This document shows, one piece after another, positions 63,655 through 64,000 of a stretch of 64,000 bases of DNA (positions are counted from its first letter, which is position 1; each line of letters begins with the position of its first letter). The stretch is from Flavobacteriales bacterium (GTDB lineage: Bacteria; Bacteroidota; Bacteroidia; Flavobacteriales_D; Sanyastnellaceae). The translations under genes were made by a program, and so were the position numbers. A model generated the notes under the pieces. The model worked only from the letters and a program-made list of their open reading frames with translations, did not search any database and was not told the DNA's origin. The stretch is from assembly GCA_027491075.1 (NCBI GenBank), contig JAIXWX010000002.1, positions 62,001 through 126,000 of the forward strand, written 5' to 3'.

Positions 63655-64000
63655 CCTCCTCCACAATTTTTTCTAAAGAAAAATCGGGCTTCAAGTGCAC
63701 CGCTTGGAGCCCTGCTTTTTTCGCACCTTCTACATGTTGAATAGAGTCATCAATAAATAACGTTTCTGCAGGATTCAGACCATTCCATTCGCAAATAGTT
63801 AAATACGTTTCTGGATACGGTTTTTTTCTGCCTATTTCATTCGAGTAATATATCTTCTCGAAATTGTTCTTGAAGTTCGCTAAACCCATTATCTCGTCAA
63901 TGCTTTTCTCAAAAGATGCAACGTGAATAGCATTGGTGTTGCTCAATAAAAAAGTCCTCCGTCCAGCTGATTTCACTCGCCTCACCAATTCTACTTTCTC
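63644..64000 (-). CDS. HAD-superfamily hydrolase, C-terminal part (truncated by the window edge)
   Basis: 119 codons are visible and the frame is open at the right edge, so the start and first motif lie outside. Motif II (FLLSNTNAIH), motif III lysine (NEIGRKKPYPETYLTICEWN) and motif IV (TLFIDDSIQHVEGAKKAGLQ) are present, ending in the family-like AVHLKPDFSLEKIVEEV. This is the pattern of subfamily IA phosphatases such as YihX (sugar-phosphate or FMN phosphatases). The substrate is unknown. Convergent with the oligopeptidase gene. Confidence 0.88.
   Translation of the reverse strand, partial: EKVELVRRVKSAGRRTFLLSNTNAIHVASFEKSIDEIMGLANFKNNFEKIYYSNEIGRKKPYPETYLTICEWNGLNPAETLFIDDSIQHVEGAKKAGLQAVHLKPDFSLEKIVEEVIL

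Overview
The window is chromosomal DNA from a member of the Bacteroidota, most likely Flavobacteriales. Several lines of evidence agree: secreted proteins ending in type IX secretion (T9SS) C-terminal sorting domains, a recurrent promoter element TAnnTTTG (often followed by C) instead of a sigma-70 TATAAT box, few Shine-Dalgarno sequences, an LpxD paralogue next to efp, a Wzy/Wzz-type polysaccharide locus, and moderate GC. Both window edges cut genes (a flippase-like gene at the left, a HAD phosphatase at the right). I saw no tRNA, rRNA, CRISPR array or transposase.

Layout. 1-2.8 kb: end of a surface polysaccharide locus (flippase, Wzz-like, O-antigen ligase/polymerase). 2.8-9.5 kb, minus strand: SpoIIE-type phosphatase, LpxD paralogue, efp, a T9SS protein, tatC and kdsD. 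9.7-17 kb: recQ, M20 amidohydrolase, a small membrane protein, an ABC transporter operon with a histidine-rich permease and a DUF3299-like protein, and a fatty acid desaturase. 17-25.3 kb: a T9SS protein, aspS, then two inverted arrays of 7-bp tandem repeats flanking a four-helix-bundle (S23/IVP-type) gene, followed by a bacilliredoxin, gatC, an acyltransferase and trpS. 25.3-30.9 kb: two secreted amidohydrolases, an Nfu protein and an S24/LexA-like regulator. 30.9-35.1 kb: a two-gene T9SS segment bracketed by an exact 53-bp direct repeat; its first gene carries a ten-G tract that puts the signal peptide out of frame. 35.1-40.2 kb: hydrolase, SRAP protein, second DnaE polymerase and a PaiB-like protein. 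40.3-44.4 kb: metY-metX-hom operon behind two tandem attenuators, each with a Cys/Met-rich leader peptide. 44.4-51.2 kb: yceI (FNR-type box), ECF sigma factor with its partner, pth, rplY, prs, CPBP protease and dus. 51.3-64 kb: two giant paralogous T9SS proteins diverging around ispD, oligopeptidase B and a HAD phosphatase.

The four most notable signals are the tandem Cys/Met attenuators (40.36-40.71 kb), the inverted heptamer arrays around the S23-like gene (21.75-22.69 kb), the poly-G switch candidate (31.12 kb), and the 53-bp repeats that bracket its locus. Housekeeping genes are packed tightly, with frequent 4-bp overlaps and convergent genes sharing stop-codon regions; hairpin terminators stand where gene groups end.
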